Origin: Streptomyces noursei ATCC 11455 | Lineage (GTDB): Bacteria > Actinomycetota > Actinomycetes > Streptomycetales > Streptomycetaceae | Length of the DNA: 64,000 bases | Assembly (NCBI RefSeq): GCF_001704275.1 | Contig: NZ_CP011533.1 | Location: 7,192,001 to 7,256,000 of the forward strand | Reading direction: 5' to 3' | Shown: positions 34,761-41,761 of the stretch, piece after piece | Layout of the letters: every line of letters begins with the position of its first letter | Position numbering within the stretch: position 1 is the stretch's first letter | Position numbers and translations under genes: made by a program | Notes under the pieces: model-generated | What the model saw: only the letters and a program-made list of their open reading frames with translations | The model's database searches: none | Told to the model about the DNA's origin: nothing

Positions 34761-36185
34761 ATGTCCCTGACCAACTCCTCGTCCGGCGCCGGCGCCGGCA
34801 CGGCGCGGACGCCCGGCAGCGGCGCCCCGGCCGCCATCCCCGGACCCGCCGGGCTCCCCGTGATCGGCTCCCTGCTCGACCTGCGCCGCGACTCCCTCGG
34901 CGCCTTCTTAAGAGCCCAGCGCGAACACGGCGACGTGGTCCGGCTCGAGGCCGGCCCGCCCGGACTCCGCAGCGTCTTCTACGCCGTCTTCGCGCCCGAA
35001 GGCGTCCAGCAGATCCTCGGCACCCAGGCCGCCAACTTCCGCAAGGACCACCCGCTCTACGAGGAGGTCCGCCAGGCGTTCGGCAACGGCCTGCTCACCA
35101 GCCAGGACGACGACTACCTCCGCCAGCGCCGGCTGGTCCAGCCGCTGTTCACCAAGCGCCGGGTCGACGGCTACGCCACGGCCGTCACCACCGAGGCCGA
35201 CGCGGTCGCGGCCCGCTGGCGGTCGGCCGAGGAGGGCGTGGTCGACCTCGTCCCCGAGATGAACCGGCTCGCCCTGCGCACCGTCGCCCGGATCCTCTTC
35301 GGTCTGGACGTGGAGGCCGCGGTGGCCGCCATCCACCGCTCCGCCCCCGTCATCAACGACTACGTCGTACGCCGTGCCTACGCCCCCCTGAAGGTCCCCC
35401 GCGACTGGCCCACCCCCAGGAACCTCGGCAACCGCCGGGCCACCGTCGAACTCAACGCGCTGTGCGACCGGATCATCGCCGAACGCCGCGCGGCCGCCGC
35501 CACCGGCGGGGTCTCGGACCACGACGACCTGCTCTCCCTGCTGGCCGCGGCCGGCAACGACGAGGACGGCACCCTCGACGCCACCGAGGTCCGCGAACAG
35601 GTCCTGATCTTCCTGCTGGCCGGCCACGAGACCACCGCCACCTCCATGGCCTTCACCCTCCATCTGCTCGCCCGGCACCCCGGCGAACAGACCCGGATCC
35701 GCGCCGAACTCGCCCGGGTGCTCGGCGACCGCACCCCCACCGCCGCCGACCTGGACCGCCTGCCGCGACTCACCCGGGCCTTCAAGGAGTCCATGCGGCT
35801 CTACCCGGCGGCCCCGGTCGTCAGCCGCCGCGCCGTCGAGGCCACCGAGGTCGCCGGCTTCACCCTGCCGGCCGGCGCCGACGTCGTCGTCGCCCCCTGG
35901 GTCACCCACCGCCACCCGGACCTCTGGGAGGACCCCGAGCGGTTCGACCCGGACCGCTTCGCCCCCGAACGCGAGGCGGAGCGCCACCGCTACGCCTGGT
36001 TCCCGTTCGGCGGCGGCCCGCGCGCCTGCATCGGCCAGCACTTCTCGATGCTGGAGTCCGTCCTGGCCCTGGCGACGCTGCTGCGCTCCCACGAGCTGGA
36101 GGCCATCGACCAGGAGGTGCCGGTCGCCGCCGGCATCACCCTCCAGGCCACCGGCCCGGCCCGGGTCCGCCTGCGCACCCTCTGA
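34761..36185 (+). CDS. Cytochrome P450 with a TTA (bldA-dependent) codon
   Basis: A 474-residue P450. Visible are the proline-rich start PGPAGLPVIGSLLDLRRD, I-helix AGHETTATS, K-helix KESMRLYP, and heme loop FPFGGGPRACIGQHFS with axial Cys423. The CYP102/CYP4-like C-terminal pattern suits a fatty-acid or terpene hydroxylase; the substrate is not known. ATG at 34761. Leu50 is encoded by TTA (34908-34910) followed by AGA for Arg51, both very rare here. TTA codons make translation depend on the developmental tRNA bldA, so expression should be late. Confidence 0.9.
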   Translation: MSLTNSSSGAGAGTARTPGSGAPAAIPGPAGLPVIGSLLDLRRDSLGAFLRAQREHGDVVRLEAGPPGLRSVFYAVFAPEGVQQILGTQAANFRKDHPLYEEVRQAFGNGLLTSQDDDYLRQRRLVQPLFTKRRVDGYATAVTTEADAVAARWRSAEEGVVDLVPEMNRLALRTVARILFGLDVEAAVAAIHRSAPVINDYVVRRAYAPLKVPRDWPTPRNLGNRRATVELNALCDRIIAERRAAAATGGVSDHDDLLSLLAAAGNDEDGTLDATEVREQVLIFLLAGHETTATSMAFTLHLLARHPGEQTRIRAELARVLGDRTPTAADLDRLPRLTRAFKESMRLYPAAPVVSRRAVEATEVAGFTLPAGADVVVAPWVTHRHPDLWEDPERFDPDRFAPEREAERHRYAWFPFGGGPRACIGQHFSMLESVLALATLLRSHELEAIDQEVPVAAGITLQATGPARVRLRTL

Positions 36186-36216
36186 CGACCACGCCGCACC
36201 CTCTGACGACCACGCC
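36175..36216 (+). repeat. Perfect 21-bp tandem duplication over the P450 stop
   Basis: Two adjacent exact copies of a 21-base unit (start GCACCCTCTGAC, end GACCACGCC) at 36175-36195 and 36196-36216. The first copy contains the P450 stop codon TGA at 36183-36185, so the duplication carries a second in-frame copy of the stop and the terminal codons. Confidence 0.85.
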
Positions 36217-36263
36217 GCCCCCGACGCCCGCCCGCGCGGCCGGCGTCGGGACAGCGGAGATGC

Positions 36264-36287
36264 CAAACGCAACAAAAATAGCGTTTG
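36264..36287. promoter_or_regulatory. Inverted repeat overlapping the ABC-F promoter
   Basis: CAAACGC and GCGTTTG are perfect 7-base arms around the AT-rich AACAAAAATA. The right arm overlaps the -35 element, as expected for a repressor operator. No regulator gene is adjacent that clearly matches. Confidence 0.6.
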
Positions 36288-36313
36288 CATTCCCGCCGGT
36301 CACCCTCTACGGT
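36285..36313 (+). promoter_or_regulatory. Consensus-like promoter of the ABC-F gene
   Basis: TTGCAT (-35, 36285-36290), a 17-base spacer and TACGGT (-10, 36308-36313) form a near-ideal housekeeping (HrdB-type) promoter; transcription is expected near 36320, 235 bases upstream of the ABC-F start. Confidence 0.65.
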
Positions 36314-36319
36314 CGTAGT

Positions 36320-36554
36320 CGTCCACCCCGCCCGGGCAGCGCCCCGGCGGGTTTCCCTCCCGACAGGAGAAGGCCGTTGCTCGTCTGAGGTCCGGAAGAC
36401 ACCGCGCCCGCGACCGGCGATTCGCTCAGCGATCCCGCCCCGCGCGCCCCGTCCGCGACCTCGGCGTACGCACGGCGTACCCGAACCCCGGCACTGCCGC
36501 GGTGTCTCCCTGCGCACGCATCGCCCGCCCGCGCACACCTCCCTGGAGACCCGT
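36320..36554 (+). other. Structured leader of the ABC-F gene (attenuator-like)
   Basis: About 235 bases between promoter and ABC-F ATG. In order: the short uORF (36377-36388); AGACACCGCG (36397-36406); a small GTACGC/GCGTAC hairpin near 36460-36480; CGCGGTGTCT (36498-36507), perfectly complementary to the first element over 10 bases; and the ABC-F Shine-Dalgarno GGAG (36546-36549). The order uORF, then mutually complementary elements, then gene is what ribosome-mediated attenuators of antibiotic-resistance ABC-F genes look like. Confidence 0.6.
36377..36388 (+). CDS. Candidate three-residue leader peptide (Met-Leu-Val)
   Basis: TTG-CTC-GTC-TGA directly after a very strong Shine-Dalgarno, AGGAGAAGG (36365-36373), at 7-base spacing from GGAG. 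Such a strong ribosome site with so short a frame, 9 bases upstream of one arm of a 10-bp long-range pairing, suggests a sensor peptide on which drug-stalled ribosomes would change the leader fold. Translation is inferred, not shown. Confidence 0.5.
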   Translation: MLV

Positions 36555-38240
36555 ATGTCAAAGCCCTCCACCGCCCCCACCGCGGCCGTCGTCTGCACCC
36601 GCACCGGCTTCAGCTGGCCCGACGGCACCCCCGTCCTGGACGACTTCCAGTTCTCCGTCGGCCCCGGGCGCACCGGCCTCGTCGGCCTCAACGGCTCAGG
36701 GAAGTCGACCCTGTTGAAGCTGATCGCCGGTGAGCTGACCCCGACCGCCGGCAGCGTCAAGGTCGTCGGCGAGGTCGGCTACCTCCCGCAGCACGCCTCC
36801 CTCGACACCCACCTCAGGGTCGACGAGGCGCTCGGCATCGCCGCCACCCGCGCCGCCCTGCACGCCATCGAGAACGGCGACGCGAGCGAGGAGCACTTCA
36901 CCACCGTCGGCGACGACTGGGACGTGGAGGAGCGCGCCCGCGCCACCCTCGACCAACTCGGCCTGGGCGCCCTCGACCTCGACCGCACTGTCGGCGAGGT
37001 CTCCGGCGGCGAGTCCGTCCTCCTCCGCCTCACCGCCCTGCTGCTCCGCCGCCCCGACGTGCTCCTCCTCGACGAGCCCACCAACAACCTCGACCTGCCC
37101 GCCCGCCGCCGCCTCTACGACGCGGTCTCCGCCTGGTCCGGGGTCCTCGTCGTGGTCAGCCACGACCGCGAACTCCTCGAACGCGTCGACCGGATCGCCG
37201 ACCTCCGCGTGACGAGAGGGGCGGTGCGACGGGAGTCCGGGAGAGCCTCGGCCGCGGGTGGTGGGCGACGGGTGAGCGTCCACTGGTACGGCGGCAACTT
37301 CACCGCCTACGAACAGGCCCTCGCCGTCGAACAGGAGGCGGCCGAGCGGATGGTCCGGGTCGCCGGGGCCGACGTCGCCCGCCAGCGGCGCGAACTGGCC
37401 GACGCCCAGGTCAAACTGGCCCGTCGGGTCCGCTACGGCGACAAGATGTACGCCCAGAAGCGCGAACCCAAGATCGTCATGAACAGCCGCAAGGGGGAGG
37501 CTCAGGTCTCGGCCGGCAAACACCGCGCCCTGCACACCGAACGCCTCCAGGAGGCCAGGGAACGCCTCGACGAGGCGACCGAGGCCGTCCGCGACGACGA
37601 CGAGATCCGCATCGACCTCCCCTACACTGCGGTCCCACCGGGCCGCACCGTCCTCACCCTCACCGACCTGCGCACCCGTTACGGCACCCGTGCCGACCTG
37701 GAGGTGCGCGGCCCCGAACGGATCGCCCTCACCGGCCGCAACGGCTCCGGCAAGACCACCCTGCTGCGCACCCTCGCCGGCGAACTCCCGCCGGCCGCCG
37801 GCACCGCGGAGGTCCACGTCCCCCACCGCTTCCTCCCGCAGCGCCTCTACGAGGTCCTCGACCACGACCTCACCGTCGTCGAGAACGTCGCCCGCTACGC
37901 CCCCGACGCCACAGACAACCGCATCCGCGCCCGACTGGCCCGCTTCCTGTTCAAGGGCGCCCGCGCCGACCAACAGACCGGCACCCTCTCCGGCGGCGAA
38001 CGCTTCCGGGCCGCCCTGGCCGCCCTGATGCTCGCCGAACCGGCCCCCCAGCTCCTGCTCCTCGACGAACCGACCAACAATCTCGACATGTCCTCCGTCC
38101 GCCGCCTGGTCACCGCCCTGCACTCCTACGAGGGCGCCCTCCTCGTGGTCAGCCACGACCACCGCTTCCTGCGCGAGCTGTCGCTCACCCGCTGGCTGAC
38201 CGTCGAATCCGGCGGACTCACCGCCACCGACCCGCTCTGA
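36555..38240 (+). CDS. ABC-F family ATPase (antibiotic-resistance/ribosome-protection type)
   Basis: A 561-residue soluble protein with two ABC domains and no membrane segments. NBD1: Walker A GLNGSGKST (residues 44-52), signature VSGGE, Walker B LLLDEPTNNLDLP. NBD2: Walker A GRNGSGKTT (about 393), signature LSGGE, Walker B LLLDEPTNNLDMS. The linker between them (about residues 245-345, EQEAAERMV, QRRELADAQVKLARR) is the helical P-site tRNA-interaction motif. Relatives protect ribosomes from macrolides, lincosamides or pleuromutilins. ATG at 36555 follows GGAG. Residues about 219-241 are an Arg/Gly/Ser-rich insertion at the end of NBD1 not expected in the family. Confidence 0.9.
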   Translation: MSKPSTAPTAAVVCTRTGFSWPDGTPVLDDFQFSVGPGRTGLVGLNGSGKSTLLKLIAGELTPTAGSVKVVGEVGYLPQHASLDTHLRVDEALGIAATRAALHAIENGDASEEHFTTVGDDWDVEERARATLDQLGLGALDLDRTVGEVSGGESVLLRLTALLLRRPDVLLLDEPTNNLDLPARRRLYDAVSAWSGVLVVVSHDRELLERVDRIADLRVTRGAVRRESGRASAAGGGRRVSVHWYGGNFTAYEQALAVEQEAAERMVRVAGADVARQRRELADAQVKLARRVRYGDKMYAQKREPKIVMNSRKGEAQVSAGKHRALHTERLQEARERLDEATEAVRDDDEIRIDLPYTAVPPGRTVLTLTDLRTRYGTRADLEVRGPERIALTGRNGSGKTTLLRTLAGELPPAAGTAEVHVPHRFLPQRLYEVLDHDLTVVENVARYAPDATDNRIRARLARFLFKGARADQQTGTLSGGERFRAALAALMLAEPAPQLLLLDEPTNNLDMSSVRRLVTALHSYEGALLVVSHDHRFLRELSLTRWLTVESGGLTATDPL

Positions 38241-38248
38241 CCCGCGGA

Positions 38249-38272
38249 GGGCCCCGGCCATGGCCGGGGCCC
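38249..38272. terminator. Palindromic hairpin after the ABC-F gene
   Basis: GGGCCCCGGCCA-TGGCCGGGGCCC, a perfect 24-base palindrome 8 bases after the ABC-F stop, between convergent ABC-F and HAD genes. Three direct repeats of about 8 bases (GAAGTCCG type) follow at 38281-38301. Confidence 0.75.
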
Positions 38273-38301
38273 GTCCCGCAGAAGTCCGGAAGTCCGGAAG
38301 T

Positions 38302-38976
38302 TCAGAAGTGCCGCACCAACTCCCGGAACGCCCCCAGCCGCAGCACCTTCTCGTCCCCCGGGTCCAACTCCTCGTGCTCCAGCACCCAGGTGTGGTCGTG
38401 CGGGATGAACACCGCGTTCAGCCCCGCCGACCGCGCCGGCAGGATGTCCGACTTCGGGGAGTTCCCGATCATCCACGTCCGCTCCGGCGCCAGCCCGTAG
38501 CCGCGGGTCAGCTCCTCGTAGGCGGCGACGTTCTTCTCCGGCACGATGTGCACGCCGCGGAAGTGCCCGGTCAGCCCCGACGCGGTCACCTTCCGCTGCT
38601 GTTCCTCCCGGTCCCCCTTGGTCAGCAACAGCAGCTCGTGCCGCCCCGCCAGCTCCGCCAGCGTCTCGGCCACCCCCGGGATCAGCTCCACCCGATCCCC
38701 CGCGAAGGCCGCCTCCCACCCGGCGATCCGCGCCCGCTCCGCCGCGGTGGCCACCCGCCCCCGCAGCCGTTCCACGCACTCCCCGAGGCTCCGCAGGAAC
38801 ATCTTGCTCCCGTACCCCAGCGTCCTCGTGTTGGCCGCCTCGATCTCGTCCAACACGGCCCGCACCGCCGCCCGATCGGTCCCCGGCCCCGCCATCCACG
38901 CCGTGAACTCGTCGATCACCCGCTCGAAGATCACGTTGTTCTCCCACAACGTGTCGTCCGCATCAAAGATCAACAT
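38302..38976 (-). CDS. HAD-family hydrolase
   Basis: A 224-residue HAD phosphatase: motif I FDADDTLW (residues 4-11, nucleophile Asp5 and acid Asp7), LLLTKGD as motif II, then the lysine of EKNVAAYEELT and motif IV acidic residues in NSPKSDILPA. The cap is helical (C1). Similar to phosphoglycolate-phosphatase-type enzymes; the substrate is unknown. ATG at 38976 (MLIFDAD) chosen because the motif must sit at the very N-terminus. Confidence 0.87.
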   Translation of the reverse strand: MLIFDADDTLWENNVIFERVIDEFTAWMAGPGTDRAAVRAVLDEIEAANTRTLGYGSKMFLRSLGECVERLRGRVATAAERARIAGWEAAFAGDRVELIPGVAETLAELAGRHELLLLTKGDREEQQRKVTASGLTGHFRGVHIVPEKNVAAYEELTRGYGLAPERTWMIGNSPKSDILPARSAGLNAVFIPHDHTWVLEHEELDPGDEKVLRLGAFRELVRHF

Positions 38977-39059
38977 CCCTCGCGCCCCTCTCGCCGTCCA
39001 TGAACGGGGGCACCCTACGGACGGTCTCGCCACACCCGCACCGGAAATACGGTTCTGAG

Positions 39060-39232
39060 GTCGAAGGGAATGACCTGCTCGCCGCCGGAAGGGAGACTGC
39101 CCCTGCTCGAGCCCGTAGCGATGTCCAACCGTCGGATCCGGTCTCCTCGTCGAAGTGCTCGACGAGCCCCATGCGGTCGCGTTCGCGACGGAGCCCGCCA
39201 CCCCGAACTCATCGAGACCCCCCCAGTGAAAT
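39060..39232 (-). pseudogene. Possible frameshifted gene remnant
   Basis: Strong GC third-position bias is present but split over two frames, with the switch near 39175, and neither frame extends into a full gene. Reading DEFGVAGSVANATA then GLVEHFDEETGSDGW. I do not recognise the family. It may be a decayed gene or chance bias. Confidence 0.3.
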
Positions 39233-39430
39233 GTGTCACTCCTACCGGATTCGGCTGCGACGGCCGGTTGGAGGCCGCCGTTCGGCGCGAGCGCCCCGCC
39301 TCACGAGGGGCAGGGCCGTACCCCGGAGTGGCGGGCGACGAGCCGGGTGGGCCCCGCTTTCCGAGGCGCTCGGCGCATAGCTCGGCCCCTGCCAGCCGCT
39401 GGGGAAGAAGGAGGCAGGGCACATGCCCGG

Positions 39431-39471
39431 GAAAAGCACCAGGTCCCAGATCCGAAGATCTGGGACCTGGT
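39431..39471 (-). terminator. Perfect 15-bp hairpin with UUCG loop and T-run (minus strand)
   Basis: On the minus strand ACCAGGTCCCAGATC, loop TTCG, then GATCTGGGACCTGGT, followed by GCTTTTC. A stable tetraloop stem with a short T tract is a clear intrinsic terminator, placed just 3' of the tRNA-Leu-like remnant. Confidence 0.8.
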
Positions 39472-39478
39472 TGCCTCA

Positions 39479-39530
39479 TGGTGTCCGAGGTGGGGACGTG
39501 AACTCTTCCCCACCTCAAGGCCGGCCGGAC
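39479..39530 (-). pseudogene. tRNA-Leu(GAG)-derived remnant or tRNA-like RNA
   Basis: A 52-base block on the minus strand that begins GTCCGG and ends CTCGGACACCA, as does the intact tRNA-Leu(GAG) at 41366-41453. It also keeps CTTGAGGTG (anticodon loop region) and GTTCACGTCCCC (T-arm-like), but the D arm, anticodon stem and variable arm are gone. It folds as GTCC/GGAC closing a perfect GAGGTGGGG/CCCCACCTC stem with a 12-base loop and a 3' ACCA. It cannot be a normal tRNA. Confidence 0.55.
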
Positions 39531-39625
39531 AGTTGGTCGAGCGTGTCCCTTGCGGGAGGAGCCGAGTTACCCAACGGTTTCGGCAACATGCCGTCGCAGC
39601 CCTACCAATGTCTGCGGCCACCTCA

Positions 39626-41107
39626 CTAATACGTCTTCGGCGGGCTCGCCTTCCACGCCCGGTCGAGGGAATTGTCCCAAGTGCCGTCTCGGTCGAAGCT
39701 GGCGGCCCGACAGCCACGGGACATGGGCGCCGCGGCACTATGGCGCCAGGAAGCGTCCCCGATTCGGGCTATTGCGTGGCCGCAGTGTCGGCAGACTGCG
39801 TGCCCCATCAACTCGTCAGCCAGTCGCTCGAACTGCGCGGTGCGGTCCGCGACCTCTTCTTTGATGCCCCGCAGCACCTCGGCGGCGCTGGAAACCCCCG
39901 CGGAGGCGATGATGTCGTGCACGAGTGCCGCCGCTTCGGTGGCGATGTCGGCTCGGCGCGCGGCATCGACGAGGCTCTGCGCTGAACCGCTCTCGGGTGA
40001 TTTGCGCACCGTCCGCTCGGCCAGTTCAACCGACGGATGGCTCGACGCCGACCGCAGGTCCTCGCCCGCCCCGGGCTCTGTCACCCCGTCCCGCAGGCGT
40101 CTGCGAGCTACTTCGAAGGCCCATGCCTCGGTGGATGCCTTCTTGGCGACATTGAAGTGGGTACTGGTCGCGGCGTCCATCACAGTGTGGAACTCCTCCA
40201 TCAGTGCACCCCAGTGGTCGCCACCGGCGAAGTCCTCCGGACGCCAGCCGTAGTGACGCACAAGTTCGTCGCGGACCCGACCGAAATGATGAAGGCTCTT
40301 TCGCACCGGTCCGGACGTGTCGATGCGGAGGCCGACACGTTCCGCCTTGGCCAGCATCTCGGGATCCACACCTTCCCACTTCATATGGCCGTCGCGTTCA
40401 CAGGCGTAGTCGACCCAGGACCAGAACGCCTCGGCGTCCGCGACGTCAGGGGCCTCACGGTGGTGGCGCGGGCACAGGAGCGCAAAGTTGCGCACATCGT
40501 TGGAACCGCCGAGCGACTCCGGGACCACATGGGCCCTCTCCACCGGCGCCTGCCAGCAGATGAGACAGATCGGCTCATCGAGACCGAGATAGTCGGCGAT
40601 GGCCTGGACCGGAGGTCTGGAGCGGCGTCGGTCGGGGTGACTTTCCCGGTTGCGCACGCGCAGTTCGCGATGGTCGTAGGCGTGTTCACGGTCCGGGCCT
40701 CGTATGTTCAGGACGGCAGGTACGTCCTCACGCTGCGGCCCTGGATTTCTCACCCGGTAGAGCGGTGTGCTGATCTCCGTGAGGTAGGGGCTGAGGAAGC
40801 CCAGCAGGAACTCCTGGATGATCTCGAAAGCATCGGTGTCGAAGCCCCCGGCGGCGTTGCGGTGTCCTTGGACGTCGAGGAAGAGGTAGCGCGGGGCGCC
40901 GGGGTTGGTAGCGGCGGCTTGCTTGAGGATCGAGAAGAGGCGGGTGGCGCACTTGGTGAAGTCCTCTTCGACCCGCATGTCGTGATACAGGGCGATGCCC
41001 TTCGTTGTTCCATCGGCTTCCGAACCCTCGGGTGGGGCTGCCCCTTGCATGGTCTCGGAGTGAGCTGAGCTCTGACGCGGAGTCGGTTTCTGTGGGTTGT
41101 CGTTCAT
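39626..41107 (-). CDS. HNH endonuclease domain protein with unknown N- and C-terminal domains
   Basis: A 493-residue protein. Residues 38-135 form an unknown alpha/beta domain (YLFLDVQGHRNAAGGF, EFLLGFLSPYLTEI). Residues 181-220 are an HNH nuclease: Cys181-x2-Cys184, RAHVVPESLGGSNDVRNFAL, then LCPRHH with Cys212 and His215/216. Residues 245-430 are helical; the tail has Cys439-x2-Cys442, His456 and Cys466 (zinc-ribbon-like), ending WDNSLDRAWKASPPKTY. ATG at 41107; TACTGT lies 6 bases upstream (likely leaderless). Codon bias is weaker than in core genes. Nuclease role is inferred; defence is plausible from position beside a tRNA. Confidence 0.75.
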   Translation of the reverse strand: MNDNPQKPTPRQSSAHSETMQGAAPPEGSEADGTTKGIALYHDMRVEEDFTKCATRLFSILKQAAATNPGAPRYLFLDVQGHRNAAGGFDTDAFEIIQEFLLGFLSPYLTEISTPLYRVRNPGPQREDVPAVLNIRGPDREHAYDHRELRVRNRESHPDRRRSRPPVQAIADYLGLDEPICLICWQAPVERAHVVPESLGGSNDVRNFALLCPRHHREAPDVADAEAFWSWVDYACERDGHMKWEGVDPEMLAKAERVGLRIDTSGPVRKSLHHFGRVRDELVRHYGWRPEDFAGGDHWGALMEEFHTVMDAATSTHFNVAKKASTEAWAFEVARRRLRDGVTEPGAGEDLRSASSHPSVELAERTVRKSPESGSAQSLVDAARRADIATEAAALVHDIIASAGVSSAAEVLRGIKEEVADRTAQFERLADELMGHAVCRHCGHAIARIGDASWRHSAAAPMSRGCRAASFDRDGTWDNSLDRAWKASPPKTY

Positions 41108-41365
41108 GAGCGCACAGTAGGTGCCGCGACTGACAGTCGGTGTTCGTAGCGTCTGGCTCGGGGCGGGTTGGCCTGCAAGGAGCCCGGGGGCTCGGTGCCG
41201 CTGTGACGTTTTCGCACAGGACTACGGGCCCGGGCTTCGGCCAGACAAACTTTCGTGCCAGCCGCATCGTCCTGTCGCCCCTGGACTGACCTGAGGGTTC
41301 GCTCGGCTGTCGGTCACGCCACAGCCGGAGAAACAGAAAAACCCCAGGTCAACTGGGGTTTCTGC
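41108..41365. other. 258-bp gap between the HNH gene and tRNA-Leu
   Basis: Holds a tight inverted repeat CGACTG-A-CAGTCG (41127-41139) within the HNH promoter region, 20-32 bases from the start codon (candidate operator), and the tRNA terminator at its right end. No coding bias seen. Confidence 0.5.
41336..41361 (-). terminator. Terminator of tRNA-Leu
   Basis: On the minus strand AAACCCCAG, loop TTGAC, CTGGGGTTT then TTC: a 9-bp stem with T tract 4 bases after the CCA end. Confidence 0.85.
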
Positions 41366-41453
41366 TGGTGTCCGAGGGGGGACTTGAACCCCCACGCCCG
41401 ATAAAGGGCACTAGCACCTCAAGCTAGCGCGTCTGCCATTCCGCCACCCGGAC
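41366..41453 (-). tRNA. tRNA-Leu(GAG)
   Basis: An 88-base class II tRNA with acceptor GTCCGGG/CTCGGAC (one G-U), anticodon stem CTAGC/GCTAG around TTGAGGT (anticodon GAG), a long variable arm, T arm GGGGG-TTCAAGT-CCCCC, and an encoded CCA. A terminator follows. tRNA-Leu genes are common integration targets. Confidence 0.95.
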
Positions 41454-41680
41454 AAGGTGTCTGTCGTTGCGGCCTCCGGGCCGTTCCGACGAGGAAAACA
41501 ATAGCAAACGTTCGGGGGTGGTCGATCACGCGTGGTCCGGGGCGGCCGCGGGGCTGTGACCAGCGCATGTCGGGAGTATTGCGGCCTTGGGCGGAGCGGG
41601 TGCGGGGTGGAGGATGGCGGTGGACCCCGCCGTGGCGTGCCCGTGGAGCGTGCCGCGGCCGTGAACCCAGAGGAGGCAGT

Positions 41681-41761
41681 GTGAGCGAGCTCCGCGAGCG
41701 AACCAAGGATCGGTGCGAGCCCTGCGGATGCGGGGCCGGGCGAAGCGAGGTTTCGGCATGA
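41681..41761 (+). CDS. Possible 26-residue Cys-rich leader ORF coupled to the M20 gene
   Basis: GTG at 41681 with AGGAGG just upstream; the product is MSELRERTKDRC followed by EPCGCGAGRSEVSA, with three cysteines (CEPCGC). Its TGA overlaps the ATG of the M20 peptidase (ATGA), so translation of the two would be coupled. Function unknown; could be a real small protein or a translated leader. Confidence 0.4.
   Translation: MSELRERTKDRCEPCGCGAGRSEVSA

Larger units (their letters stand above)
38977..39625. other. 649-bp gap with no supported intact gene
   Basis: Between the HAD start and the HNH stop codon. On the minus strand around 39060-39232 there is genome-like codon bias that switches frame at about 39175 (DEFGVAGSVANATA in one frame, then GLVEHFDEETGSDGW in another), suggesting a frameshifted gene remnant. 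At 39431-39530 sit a terminator hairpin and a tRNA-Leu-like remnant. The rest (39235-39430) shows no protein with convincing codon bias. Confidence 0.5.
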
